The position numbers and the translations under genes were made by a program. This document shows positions 6,724 to 14,816 of a stretch of 37,582 nucleotides of DNA, piece by piece; the stretch's first letter is position 1, and the number at the start of each line of letters is the position of its first letter. Source of the stretch: Spartobacteria bacterium (GTDB lineage Bacteria; Verrucomicrobiota; Verrucomicrobiia; Chthoniobacterales; UBA10450); contig PLCN01000010.1 of NCBI GenBank assembly GCA_003134785.1, forward strand, positions 1-37,582. The letters are read 5' to 3'. The notes under the pieces were generated by a model. The model saw only the letters and a list, made by a program, of their open reading frames with translations, made no database searches and was not told the DNA's origin.

Positions 6724-8727
6724 GTGTCCTCTGAAGCCAGTAATTACATGAATAATCGAGCGTCTCTTGCCCAAGCCTTCCAGGTCCCATCGCAATCCAA
6801 CTCGCGCAGGGCAACACCGTTCGCTTACGCGGGATTGTGCTTGGTCCTGGTCCTTCTGACCGGCTTTGCGTTTTGGGTGGCTTTCACCATCAAGACCGCG
6901 GCGGAACGCGCGACGCTCGCTAACGAAATCAGCGACAGGTACGACCACGTTTTCATGGCCCTCGTCGCCGAGGAATCCCTCGAACGAAAATATCGGCTTC
7001 AACCTGGTCCTGAAATCGCCGCCCAACACCACGACACTGGGGTGGCGTTGATTGCCGGCTTACAGTCAATCTCCCAAACTGGCGACGATCACGATCGTGA
7101 CGTCGTTCAGCGAACGCTGATCACCCACGAACGTTACGTCGAAGCCACGCGCCGCATGTTTGCCGCCGTTGACGCCGGCGACAATAAAAAGGTCATCGCG
7201 ATCGATGAAAGAGAGGTCGATCCCGTGTTTGGCCTGATCGAACGAGAAATCGATGCTGCCGCCACTCACTACGATCGACAAACCTCCCGCCGGCTGGGCG
7301 ATCTGGGCCACACCGAATCTATCGTCGTCATCGCCACGCCGATTGTTTTCACGCTTGGTCTCTTTCTATTGGGTTGGTTCTGGCGGCTCCTGCGCGGCTA
7401 TCAATGGCGGATCGCTGCGGCAAATCAGCGCGAAGTGGAAGGCATCAAGGCGGACGCGGAGGCTGAAGTCGCGCGTATTACCGCAGCCGCGGAGATGGAA
7501 CGCCAGACCTTGAGCGCTCGCGACTCCATGCGGGCGAAGGAACATGCCGAGCGGGCGAGCCAGGCCAAGAGCGATTTCCTCAGCGGCATGAGCCATGAAT
7601 TGCGCACACCTTTGAATGCCATTCTTGGTTTCGGTCAGGTTTTGGAGATCGGCGACCTCAATGAGGAACAACGCGAAGCCGTTTCGCACATCCTAAAGGG
7701 AGGTCACCACTTGTTAGGCCTGATCAACGAGCTCCTCGACATCGCTCGCGTCGAAAGCGGCCAGATCGAGCTGTCGCTGGAGCCCGTCTCCGTGTCCGAT
7801 CTCGCATTCGAGTGTTTTGACCTGGTGCGTCCGCTCGCCTTGTCTCGCAACCTGCGGCTGAAAAACCTGGCCGCTGCTCAGGCGGTCGCCAGTTGCCCTT
7901 ACGTCATGGCCGATAACCAGCGTCTCAAACAAGTGCTGCTCAACCTGCTTTCCAATGCCGTGAAATATAATACCCACGGCGGCAGCATCACCGTGGAGTG
8001 CCTCGTCGCCGACGATCCAACCCGGCTGCGTATTCGTGTTACCGATACCGGCCCCGGCATACCGGAGGATCAGCAGTTAAAACTCTTTATCCCTTTCGAA
8101 CGACTGGGCGCGGATAGAACCGATATCGAAGGCACCGGTCTCGGACTTGCGCTCTCTCATCGGCTCGTCGGAGCGATGGCAGGCAGCATGGGCGTCGAGA
8201 GCGCTCCGGGGAAAGGCAGTACCTTCTGGGTGGAACTGCCGGTAGCCCTGGCCCCGGCCGAGGACCTGACGGAGGATGCCATTCTTCTCCCGGTTCCCAC
8301 CTCCGCTCTCGCCAAGCCCGTCACCATACTCTACATCGAGGACAATCTCGCCAATCTCACGCTGATCGAGCGGATCCTGAATCGGCGACCCGAAGTGAAA
8401 CTCTTATCGGCCATGCAGGGCGGCCTCGGTTTAGAACTGGCGCAGCAGCATCGCCCCGATCTGATTTTGCTCGATCTGCATCTGCCCGGTGTAGGCGGCG
8501 ACGAAGTCCTGGCCCGGTTGCGAGCGGACCCGCGGACCGCCACGATTCCCGTGGTAATGCTCAGCGCCGACGCCATGTCGGTTCAAAAAAAGCGGCTCTT
8601 GGCCGCAGGCGCCTGTGACTACCTGACCAAGCCCATCAACGTTCGGAAATTTCTCCAGCTCGTGGATGACATCAAACCTTCTTCATTCGACCGCGGTCAA
8701 TTGCTCAATCCCCAATTGGCCGCGTGA
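6724..8727 (+). CDS. Hybrid sensor histidine kinase with C-terminal receiver
   Basis: A 667-aa protein when started at GTG 6724; an ATG at 6748 would remove eight residues, and GAGGT about 12 bases before the GTG slightly favours the longer form. Two transmembrane helices (about 34-56 and 198-221) enclose an all-helical periplasmic sensor of about 140 residues, similar in layout to CHASE3 or four-helix-bundle sensors. A coiled coil (230-280) leads to HisKA with the phospho-acceptor His291 (GMSHELRTPL), HATPase with Asn411, DTGPGIP at 441-447 and GTGLGLALS at 470-478, and a receiver (about 533-652) with IEDN, Asp584 in LLDLHLPG and Lys636. A LuxR-type HTH gene follows 122 bp downstream and may be its output partner (inference). 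Ligand unknown. Confidence 0.92.
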   Translation: MSSEASNYMNNRASLAQAFQVPSQSNSRRATPFAYAGLCLVLVLLTGFAFWVAFTIKTAAERATLANEISDRYDHVFMALVAEESLERKYRLQPGPEIAAQHHDTGVALIAGLQSISQTGDDHDRDVVQRTLITHERYVEATRRMFAAVDAGDNKKVIAIDEREVDPVFGLIEREIDAAATHYDRQTSRRLGDLGHTESIVVIATPIVFTLGLFLLGWFWRLLRGYQWRIAAANQREVEGIKADAEAEVARITAAAEMERQTLSARDSMRAKEHAERASQAKSDFLSGMSHELRTPLNAILGFGQVLEIGDLNEEQREAVSHILKGGHHLLGLINELLDIARVESGQIELSLEPVSVSDLAFECFDLVRPLALSRNLRLKNLAAAQAVASCPYVMADNQRLKQVLLNLLSNAVKYNTHGGSITVECLVADDPTRLRIRVTDTGPGIPEDQQLKLFIPFERLGADRTDIEGTGLGLALSHRLVGAMAGSMGVESAPGKGSTFWVELPVALAPAEDLTEDAILLPVPTSALAKPVTILYIEDNLANLTLIERILNRRPEVKLLSAMQGGLGLELAQQHRPDLILLDLHLPGVGGDEVLARLRADPRTATIPVVMLSADAMSVQKKRLLAAGACDYLTKPINVRKFLQLVDDIKPSSFDRGQLLNPQLAA

Positions 8728-8849
8728 GTTTCTCCCTCATTAGCGGCAAACGTAATCAAGAACACGCCGTGGTTTCAACCGGCTATTTGATCTACGCCTT
8801 TCGGCGTATTGTCCCCATGCCCGATTCCCGCTAGTAAAGATCATCCCTC

Positions 8850-9146
8850 ATGTCTCCCCAGACCATGCGCGCGGCCTCCCGCGCACCCAAACCTGCTTCG
8901 GACTCGGCCGTTTCGATTGGGCTAGAGCGGTTGACTCCGCGCGAACTGGAAGTCGCCAGCTGGATCGGCCGGGGCAAACGGAACGACGAGATCGCCAAAA
9001 TTTTTGAGCGCAGCACGCCGACGGTAAAGAAGCACGTGGAAAACCTGATTAGAAAGCTCGGAGTGGAAAACCGGACCGGTGTCTGCACTTGGTGGCACGA
9101 GCACGGGAAAACACTCCCGCGCTCCGGCACCGCTGAGTCAAACTGA
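8850..9146 (+). CDS. Stand-alone LuxR/GerE-type HTH protein
   Basis: A 98-aa protein that is little more than a DNA-binding domain. Residues about 26-80 carry LTPRELEVASWIGRGKRNDE, IAKIF, TPTVKKHVENLIRKLGVENR, the typical four-helix GerE fold with the recognition helix around TVKKHVENLIRKL. There is no receiver or autoinducer domain at the N-terminus, only about 25 disordered residues. It lies just after the hybrid histidine kinase, whose receiver is fused to the kinase, so a partnership without a receiver of its own would have to be indirect. It could also be the surviving half of a split response regulator. Confidence 0.85.
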   Translation: MSPQTMRAASRAPKPASDSAVSIGLERLTPRELEVASWIGRGKRNDEIAKIFERSTPTVKKHVENLIRKLGVENRTGVCTWWHEHGKTLPRSGTAESN

Positions 9147-9339
9147 GCCGGACGGTCCGCGATTCGCTGCTGCCTTTGGCGCATACGCCTTTCGGCCCAT
9201 TTACAGCTTTCGGGCGCATCGCGCATGATGCGCGCGCTCGTGAACATCTCCCTCAGCGCTCGATCGTCCTCGCTCTCTCCGAAGCCCGCGACTGCTGGCA
9301 CACTTTCGGTTCCTGCCAGAGCGCTTCGGACTCCTTGCC

Positions 9340-9620
9340 GCTCGCTCTGGAACGCGTCGAGCGTGCGTTGCGTCTCTGCCAGCACGCGGAGCCACGCTGC
9401 CAGCGCGCGCTGCGACGATCGGTTTTTCAGGGAGGCTTCGTTCCAGCGCACGCTGGGCGCGTCCCAGCGCGCGCTGGATGTGTTTCACTCACCCGCGGGA
9501 ATTATTTCACCCGCACGCTGCCAGCGTTCCAGCGCGTGCTGCCGGGATTTCAAACGGGCGTTGCCAGTGTCCCACCGCGTGCTGGCGGCGTTCCGAGGCC
9601 AGCGATTTTTCACCCGAACC
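9340..9620. repeat. Degenerate 21-bp minisatellite
   Basis: Most of the 517-bp gap 9147-9663 holds no gene but repeats. The clearest units are TTCCAGCGCACGCTGGGCG (9441), TCCCAGCGCGCGCTGGATG (9462), TTCCAGCGCGTGCTGCCGG and TCCCACCGCGTGCTGGCGG, spaced 21-22 bp. Units of 21 bp would encode heptads like FQRALGA, but 22-bp units break the frame, so no single reading frame is maintained. It ends about 45 bp before the next gene. The part from 9147 to 9340 shows only fading copies of the same pattern. Confidence 0.7.
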
Positions 9621-9663
9621 GCAGTTCCAACCCAACAAACCTCACATCGAATCCAAACACGTT

Positions 9664-10362
9664 ATGCCTAAGTCCAGCTACATCAGCTTCAACGACGACG
9701 CCTTCGCCGCTCAGCTCCAAACCTTCAAGAACGCCATTGCCGGCTACGCCGTCGCCCTTGGCGTCAGCCCTGCCCAAGTCACCGCGCAAGCGGCGGACGC
9801 CGATTACTTCAGTTACGTCCTGGCCTGCCAGCAACTCATGCGCAACGGCGCGCTGCAATGGACTGGCTGGAAAGACCTCACCCGCGGCGGCGGCGATCCA
9901 CCGCCTACCGGCGCCCCGGTTGCGCCCGTATTTCCGACAGCCGTGCCCGCCGTCGCCCCTGGCGTCGAAGTCCGGTTCCGCGCCCTGGTCAAACAGATCA
10001 AAGGCAGCCCGGCCTATAACGAAGCCATCGGCGCCGCGCTCGGCATCGTCGGCCAGGAGCAGACCGGCCCCGATTACGCCACGATCCAGCCCGATATCAA
10101 CGCCCTCATTAACGGGATGCAGGTCTTCGTCGATTGGAATTGGAGCGGCTTCAGCGCCTTTCTCGACATCTGCGAAATCCAGGTCGACCGCAGCGACAGC
10201 AAAGGCTTCGTCCCGCTCGCCTTCGACACCACACCCGGCTACACCGACACCCAGCCCTTTCCGGCCGCGCCGGTGAAATGGACCTACCAGGCCATTTACC
10301 GCGTCGGCGATTCCCGCGTCGGCCAATGGAGCAAACCGGTGAGCGTGACGGTGGGAGGATAA
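9664..10362 (+). CDS. Uncharacterised 232-aa protein with FN3-like C-terminus
   Basis: I do not recognise a named family. It starts MPKSSYISFNDDAFAAQLQT with no signal peptide. An N-terminal helical half (to about residue 75, ending QWTGWKDL) is joined by a Pro-rich linker (GGGDPPPTGAPVAPVFPTAV) to a second helical part, then a C-terminal segment with beta character (KWTYQAIYRVGDSRVGQWSK, then PVSVTVGG and stop) that looks like the last strands of a fibronectin type III fold. It follows a minisatellite, and a copy of its last eleven codons recurs at 10857-10892, so it belongs to a gene type that duplicates and breaks here. Function unknown. Confidence 0.75.
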   Translation: MPKSSYISFNDDAFAAQLQTFKNAIAGYAVALGVSPAQVTAQAADADYFSYVLACQQLMRNGALQWTGWKDLTRGGGDPPPTGAPVAPVFPTAVPAVAPGVEVRFRALVKQIKGSPAYNEAIGAALGIVGQEQTGPDYATIQPDINALINGMQVFVDWNWSGFSAFLDICEIQVDRSDSKGFVPLAFDTTPGYTDTQPFPAAPVKWTYQAIYRVGDSRVGQWSKPVSVTVGG

Positions 10363-10471
10363 GCCCTGTAGCGGCGGGCGTGTCGTCTGCAAATCAGAAC
10401 TCGAAACCAAACGGCCGGATGTCCAAACGTCCCGCCGTTTGGCAAATGGAAATCCGCCTCATTCTCGGATG

Positions 10472-10497
10472 GTATACAATGCGCTACATTGTTATAC
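10472..10497. promoter_or_regulatory. Imperfect palindrome before hicB, possible operator
   Basis: GTATACAATG and CATTGTTATAC form an inverted repeat (one extra base in the right arm) ending ten bases before the hicB start. HicB antitoxins commonly repress their own promoter through such sites (family knowledge). Binding is inferred. Confidence 0.45.
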
Positions 10498-10507
10498 GTT
10501 GTAGTAC

Positions 10508-10714
10508 ATGAAATTTCCGACCGTAATCGATCGCGATGAAGACGGAACGTGGGTGGTGGAGTGTCCCGCCATTCCTGGTTGCGTAAGTCAGGGACGCACG
10601 CGCGAGGAAGCGATGGAAAACATCAAGGAAGCGATCGCGCTTTGCCTCGAAGTGAGTGCCGAGCGCGGCATGCCTCTCACGTTCGAAACTTCACAAGTCG
10701 AAGTCGCGGTCTAG
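10508..10714 (+). CDS. hicB: HicB-family antitoxin
   Basis: A 68-aa protein of the HicB/UPF0150 fold: MKFPTVIDRDEDGTWVVECP, AIPGCVSQGRTREEAMENIK, EAIALCLEV. The beta strands with PxIPGCxSQGxTxEEAxxNIKEAI are diagnostic. The usual role is to bind and neutralise the HicA mRNA interferase and to repress the operon. No C-terminal Arc/HTH extension is present, so DNA binding would need another surface. The start of hicA follows directly after the stop codon but breaks off after about 15 codons, leaving this antitoxin without a working local toxin. Confidence 0.88.
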   Translation: MKFPTVIDRDEDGTWVVECPAIPGCVSQGRTREEAMENIKEAIALCLEVSAERGMPLTFETSQVEVAV

Positions 10715-10759
10715 ATGCCCCAGGTTCCGTTAATGAGCGGACGCGAGGTCGTCCGCGAG
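10715..10759 (+). pseudogene. hicA: Truncated hicA start
   Basis: The 15 codons after hicB read MPQVPLMSGREVVRE, which matches the usual beginning of HicA (a short basic lead, then SGREV and a helix). Immediately afterwards the sequence turns into the local direct repeat, and none of the RGSH or IPxH core of HicA follows. I infer loss of the toxin body by recombination. Confidence 0.6.
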
Positions 10760-10862
10760 CAGTCGGGAGAATGCGAGTCAACGGAGCGAGCTGGGCAGCC
10801 GCGACGTAGATGGGCAAAACCCGAGAGGGCGAGCAGTCGGGATGAATGCGAGTCGATGGAGC
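10755..10862. repeat. Direct repeat pair, about 30 bp, 72 bp apart
   Basis: GCGAGCAGTCGGGAGAATGC, GAGTCAACGGAGC at 10755-10787 recurs as GCGAGCAGTCGGGATGAATG, CGAGTCGATGGAGC at 10827-10862. The first copy cuts hicA and the second runs into a copy of a gene tail, so recombination at this repeat probably made both scars. Confidence 0.7.
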
Positions 10863-10892
10863 AAACCGGTGAGTGTGACCGTGGGTGGGTAA
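10857..10892 (+). pseudogene. Duplicate 3' end of the 9664-10362 gene
   Basis: Eleven codons WSKPVSVTVGG and TAA are repeated here with the same protein sequence as at 10327-10362 but four or five base changes. The first ten codons are thus a fossil tail of a second family member. The next 149 bases to the STAND gene hold nothing I can recognise. Confidence 0.8.
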
Positions 10893-11041
10893 GCGGCCGG
10901 TCGCGCGGGAAATAGCCGTGATCGTCAACGCGAACACGCCCCCGCGCCATACTCCTGTTTGATTTGGTCCCGACGTCCGGCCTTCTCGCGGAATGACGTC
11001 GATGCCGTTCGTCCAAATTCGTGGTAATCTGTTATGGCACC

Positions 11042-14000
11042 ATGAAGGGAGAATTTAATTGGCTACAGTTATCAGACCTGCATTTTGGCCAGCCCAATCA
11101 AGCCGCGCTTTGGCCGAATGTGCGAAAGGCATTTTTTGACGATCTCAAGCTGATACACGACCAAATCGGACCGATCCACGCGGTGTTGTTCGCGGGCGAT
11201 ATGGTCTATTCAGGTCTAGCCGACGACTTCAATCGGTTCGAAGAAGAGGTGCTGGATAGAATTTGGAAAGAGCTAGATTCGCTGGGGTCAGGCGGTGCCG
11301 TGCTACTCGCTACGGCAGGCAATCATGATCTCGTTCGACCATCGTCAGAAAAGCCGACATCGACGCTGCGACAACTGCTGCGCCCAAATGGTTTTGCCGA
11401 AATAGCGGAGGAATTCTGGCATGCGCCCAACGAATACCTGAACCTAATAAGGGAAGCTTTTGGTAACTATCAGAAGTGGTGGTCGAAAACGAAATACCGA
11501 GGTAAGACCGGGATCACCGAAGGACTGTTACCTGGTGACTTTGCGGCATCGTTCGAGGCTGGCTCGCTCAAGGTCGGTGTAGTTGGACTGAACACTACCT
11601 TTCTACAGCTAGCTGCTGGAAACTTTGAAACGCGGTTGGAATGGGATGTCCGACAGCTCCATGAAGTCTGTGGCGACGCAGAAGACTGGTCCAAAAAACA
11701 TGATATCCGCCTGTTGATGACTCATCACGGCCCTAGTTGGCTAACTGAACGGGCGAAAGACGATTATGCCGAAATTTATCCTGCAGGGCGTTTCGCTACG
11801 CACCTATTTGGGCATATGCATGAGACCGACCTCTCTTCGATCAGAAAAGGTGGCGGCGGAGTTATTCGGAAGTGGCAGACCTCATCGTTATTCGGCATGG
11901 AAATGTTTGGGGAACCGCCTAAACAAATGCGCCGACACGGCTTCATTGCCGGAAAGATTGAGTTGGATGGCTCGGCTCCGACGATCCGGTGCTGGCCGCG
12001 CACGGCCACAAAGGATCAAGACGGATGGCGTTGCATACCAGATCATACGCGGGGCAAGCTCGAATCCGATGGTGGCACGGCTTCCGAACTGCTTGAACAA
12101 GACATCGATCAGCAGCGCCCCGCGATTGCTGACGATGAATCAAATGATACCGCTGAAGAATCCCTGCCGATCGATGAGCAGCATAGCCTAGTTCCCATCG
12201 AAACCGCCCTAACGGCGGAACCCGCAAGGGAGCGATTGCGATCTATCGCCCGTTATAGACCGAGGTCGCACGAAGGCCATCGCGCGGTTCGCAAGGAGGA
12301 ACAAGCGACCTTTGAGACCGTTGTTCAAAGATGGCGGGTAGTCTGTGTGGTTTCCGACTGGGGTCTAGGAAAGGAGGGGTTTCTTGGATGCGCTCTCGAA
12401 CGAATCGTTTCACCTCTGAGTGCCGCAGATATTTTTAGGGTTAATTGTGACGAAGCCGAAACCGTTGACAAATTGCTCGCACTTGCGGCCACCCAGCTCG
12501 GAATGTCCTTCCAGCAATTTTGTACCCTAGCCGCCGTTTTACCTCGTTCGTTTTTGATCTTCGATGAAGTGCCGAATGCCCTGCTGACAGGCGCAGAACA
12601 AGACAAGTTTAAGCGGCTAATTCGCTCTACGCTCGATTATTGTCCGGACCTGTCGATTGTTATAACGACCAGGCAGAAGCCAGATGCCGAAATATGGCGG
12701 ACGGTTGAGCTACAGCGCCTAGATGCCTTCGACGTGCGCGAATATATTGCGAATCATCCGCAGTCCCCGCCCCAGGTGGCAGATGCTGACGCCATCGAGC
12801 GCATCGAGCGGTGGTCGGGCGGGTTACCGATGCACCTGGACAGGCTGCTGGAACTACTGCCCATAACTGGCCTTTCAGACATTCTCGAAGAGGAAATGGA
12901 CCATGCCCCTACTGCAGTCGGGCTGGTTGAGCCAGTTCCAAAGGCGCTGCAGCAGGCCGTGGCGCACCTTACCAATTCCGTCAACGAGTATTCTCGACGC
13001 AGTTACAAGATGCTCAAAGTCCTAACTATCCTCGCAGAGGGAGAGACACTGCAATCTATTAAGAGATTTTATCCCACCGAGCCGTTTCACCTTCAAAATG
13101 TGACAGAATTGATGAGGTTGTTGTTGTTGGAGACGGTGAGTCCTACAGCCTCTGCCGATGACTTAGCAGCGAATCGCGCTGCTAAACCTTCGATCGAGGC
13201 TGATATTGCTAAGGTCCTTCGAATACCGCGCCAAGTGCGGGATTTTGTGCGCACACTAATCTCGGAAGAAGACAGGATGGAGATCATACACGCCTCGACA
13301 GAACTCCTCTTTGGACGGAAATGGCGTGACGGTAAAATTAGACTCCGACGTGAACTGCCGCGGTTCACTGGAGGAGTAGGCGGCGACCCTGGAAACGAAC
13401 ATATAGTAATACGCTCGCTCGTTTACGAGGGACTTGCGAAACGTAACGCTGCCACAACGAAACGAGCGGCAAATCTTGGACTAGCTTACGCAGAGAAGCT
13501 CTTGTCGGCTGACCGGTTTCGGGATTTGAGCGTCGTTGCTGGCGAATTAGTGCACCTACTCGAACAGACTGAGTTTCGGGAACAGTGCGTCGATGCCGCG
13601 GCTCTTTATGGCAAGGCGCTGCGCATGACGGGTAAACGACAAGAAGCGATCCGCGTCTTCGAGGATGCCATTGAACAAGGGCAGCAGTATTTAAGCAAGG
13701 AATCCAAGGCTTCGCTGCTATTGGGTGTTGCGCTTAGTCATGAGATGGACGGCAAATTATCGGACGCCGCCGATGCGGCGCGAGAGGCGTTGGAATTCGT
13801 ACACCCAGAGTCCGCACACGGGACACAGGCTAGAGCGATTATCATCGGGGCCACAGAATCAGGATTCGAACGGGAGAAACAGTTGGCAACGTTAGAACAG
13901 TTCGCTCGCAACAAAGAATACCTAGTTGTCGCAAATAACCTGGCATTGGACCTTGCCCGCACGGGAAAGAACGTTGAAGAATCTCTTCGACTACAGCGCT

Positions 14001-14446
14001 TGGTTCTTCGATCGAGAGGCGACGACTATAATCGAATGCGAGCTATAGTAGACCGCTCGGATCTTTTGACGCGACTGGATCGTCTCTCCGAGTTGTCTTA
14101 CAAGGACCGGCAGCTTTTGAGTGCGAGTTACTCTTACAGTTACGGGCAACGACTGAGCGGTTTGTTTGATCGCTGTCACATGGTACTCTGGTCGGTCTTG
14201 TTTAAGGAGCGGCTGTGGGCGCCACTGCTCCGAGTTTTCCGACATAGCTCGTTTTTGATGCGAATTAAAGGCGCGGATGAACAGGAGCAACGATACCTAC
14301 ACGAACTGAAGGAAGTGGATTCAAGCACGTTCAAAGATGCCGAACGCGCAGCGCTCAGAACCGAACTTCAATACTTGGACAAACGCAGACACGATACCGA
14401 AGACGGCGCTTCCCCCGAGGACTCACATGAGGGGACAACAGAATAA
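11042..14446 (+). CDS. Metallophosphoesterase-STAND NTPase-TPR protein, candidate defence effector
   Basis: A 1134-aa protein from ATG 11042; a GTG at 11021 is less likely because the family motif begins right after the ATG. Residues about 1-325 are a calcineurin-like phosphoesterase with its metal ligands: SDLHFG (Asp12, His14), FAGD (Asp53), GNHD (Asn94, His95), THHG (about 228-229) and FGHMHE (His258, His260). After a linker (about 335-395), residues about 400-640 look like a STAND NTPase: a P-loop-like SDWGLGKEGFL, Walker B FLIFDEV, sensor ITTRQKP, and a GLP motif (GGLPMHLDRLL). The remainder is helical, with TPR-like segments at about 770-960. Such effector-NTPase-repeat layouts are typical of nucleotide-dependent antiphage sensors such as Avs-like STANDs; the phosphoesterase would be the killer domain (inference). 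Base composition looks less GC-rich than its neighbours, and both flanks carry gene scars, suggesting acquisition. The P-loop lacks the usual Ser/Thr after Lys. Confidence 0.85.
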   Translation: MKGEFNWLQLSDLHFGQPNQAALWPNVRKAFFDDLKLIHDQIGPIHAVLFAGDMVYSGLADDFNRFEEEVLDRIWKELDSLGSGGAVLLATAGNHDLVRPSSEKPTSTLRQLLRPNGFAEIAEEFWHAPNEYLNLIREAFGNYQKWWSKTKYRGKTGITEGLLPGDFAASFEAGSLKVGVVGLNTTFLQLAAGNFETRLEWDVRQLHEVCGDAEDWSKKHDIRLLMTHHGPSWLTERAKDDYAEIYPAGRFATHLFGHMHETDLSSIRKGGGGVIRKWQTSSLFGMEMFGEPPKQMRRHGFIAGKIELDGSAPTIRCWPRTATKDQDGWRCIPDHTRGKLESDGGTASELLEQDIDQQRPAIADDESNDTAEESLPIDEQHSLVPIETALTAEPARERLRSIARYRPRSHEGHRAVRKEEQATFETVVQRWRVVCVVSDWGLGKEGFLGCALERIVSPLSAADIFRVNCDEAETVDKLLALAATQLGMSFQQFCTLAAVLPRSFLIFDEVPNALLTGAEQDKFKRLIRSTLDYCPDLSIVITTRQKPDAEIWRTVELQRLDAFDVREYIANHPQSPPQVADADAIERIERWSGGLPMHLDRLLELLPITGLSDILEEEMDHAPTAVGLVEPVPKALQQAVAHLTNSVNEYSRRSYKMLKVLTILAEGETLQSIKRFYPTEPFHLQNVTELMRLLLLETVSPTASADDLAANRAAKPSIEADIAKVLRIPRQVRDFVRTLISEEDRMEIIHASTELLFGRKWRDGKIRLRRELPRFTGGVGGDPGNEHIVIRSLVYEGLAKRNAATTKRAANLGLAYAEKLLSADRFRDLSVVAGELVHLLEQTEFREQCVDAAALYGKALRMTGKRQEAIRVFEDAIEQGQQYLSKESKASLLLGVALSHEMDGKLSDAADAAREALEFVHPESAHGTQARAIIIGATESGFEREKQLATLEQFARNKEYLVVANNLALDLARTGKNVEESLRLQRLVLRSRGDDYNRMRAIVDRSDLLTRLDRLSELSYKDRQLLSASYSYSYGQRLSGLFDRCHMVLWSVLFKERLWAPLLRVFRHSSFLMRIKGADEQEQRYLHELKEVDSSTFKDAERAALRTELQYLDKRRHDTEDGASPEDSHEGTTE

Positions 14447-14484
14447 TCCGACAGCAATGTCACCGCGATGGCGGTGTGGCTCGT
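14446..14484 (-). pseudogene. Fossil 3' end of a paralogue of the 18242-18985 gene
   Basis: Read leftwards these bases encode SHTAIAVTLLSD, against SHTTMTVTLLSD at the end of the exported protein coded at 18242-18985, and the DNA is clearly similar (13 identical bases at the end, then scattered changes). The stop codon itself is lost (GATTAT). The match abuts the stop codon of the STAND gene. Confidence 0.55.
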
Positions 14485-14513
14485 TTGCTGAAAGTAGAAA
14501 AGTGGGAAGCAGG

Positions 14514-14534
14514 GAGGTCAGAAGTCAGAGGTCA
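14514..14534. repeat. Heptanucleotide array (GARGTCA)x3
   Basis: GAGGTCA, GAAGTCA, GAGGTCA in tandem, overlapping the last codon and stop of the small left-pointing gene that ends at 14532. One of three heptamer arrays in the window, each with a different unit. Confidence 0.75.
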
Positions 14535-14816
14535 ATTTCGGATCGGCGGGGCCTGCTCACTCCCAATATAGTTCCGCGCCCGCGACATCACGTCTTGGAT
14601 CCAGTCGATTTTCTCCCGTTCGCAATATTGCATCAGGTCTATGACAAGACTGCAGACTGCATCCTCGGGGGCCTCGGTCAGGTCGACGACCTCTGCTATT
14701 TCCAGTATCGTCCTGTTTCCATCCGTCATCTCAGGATCGAATGCCAGGACGTGAGCCTTCAGCGCCAGTTCGGCGGCGGCAGCTGCTTCGTTCTTGATGA
14801 ATTGATTCCGGGGCAT
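14532..14816 (-). CDS. Small uncharacterised protein, paralogue 1
   Basis: A 94-aa acidic helical protein beginning MPRNQFIKNE and containing AELALKAHVLAFDPE and LTEAPEDAVCSLVIDLMQY. I do not recognise the family. It is paralogous to the gene at 17942-18145 (AELALKVHVLASDPE, LIEAPEDAVCGL). I prefer the ATG at 14816 over a GTG at 14876, because the 57 bases between are more conserved between the two loci than the coding parts, as expected for a leader, and the GTG lies inside a repeat. AAAAAGAG just before the ATG may serve as ribosome binding site. Confidence 0.6.
   Translation of the reverse strand: MPRNQFIKNEAAAAAELALKAHVLAFDPEMTDGNRTILEIAEVVDLTEAPEDAVCSLVIDLMQYCEREKIDWIQDVMSRARNYIGSEQAPPIRN

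Noticed and set aside
8793-8808. TACGCC-TTTC-GGCGTA hairpin as terminator of the histidine kinase gene
   Set aside because: The stem has only six pairs and no T-run; too weak to call.
8831-9451. A 206-codon left-pointing frame
   Set aside because: It crosses the LuxR-type gene in antisense and the minisatellite; no start site or domain.
9176-10276. A 366-codon open frame on the plus strand
   Set aside because: It runs through the minisatellite and then in the wrong frame of the 9664-10362 gene; the second half is typical Pro/Ser/Arg shadow sequence.
10893-11041. Search for a promoter or small gene before the STAND gene
   Set aside because: No convincing -35/-10 pair, operator or coding sequence could be recognised.
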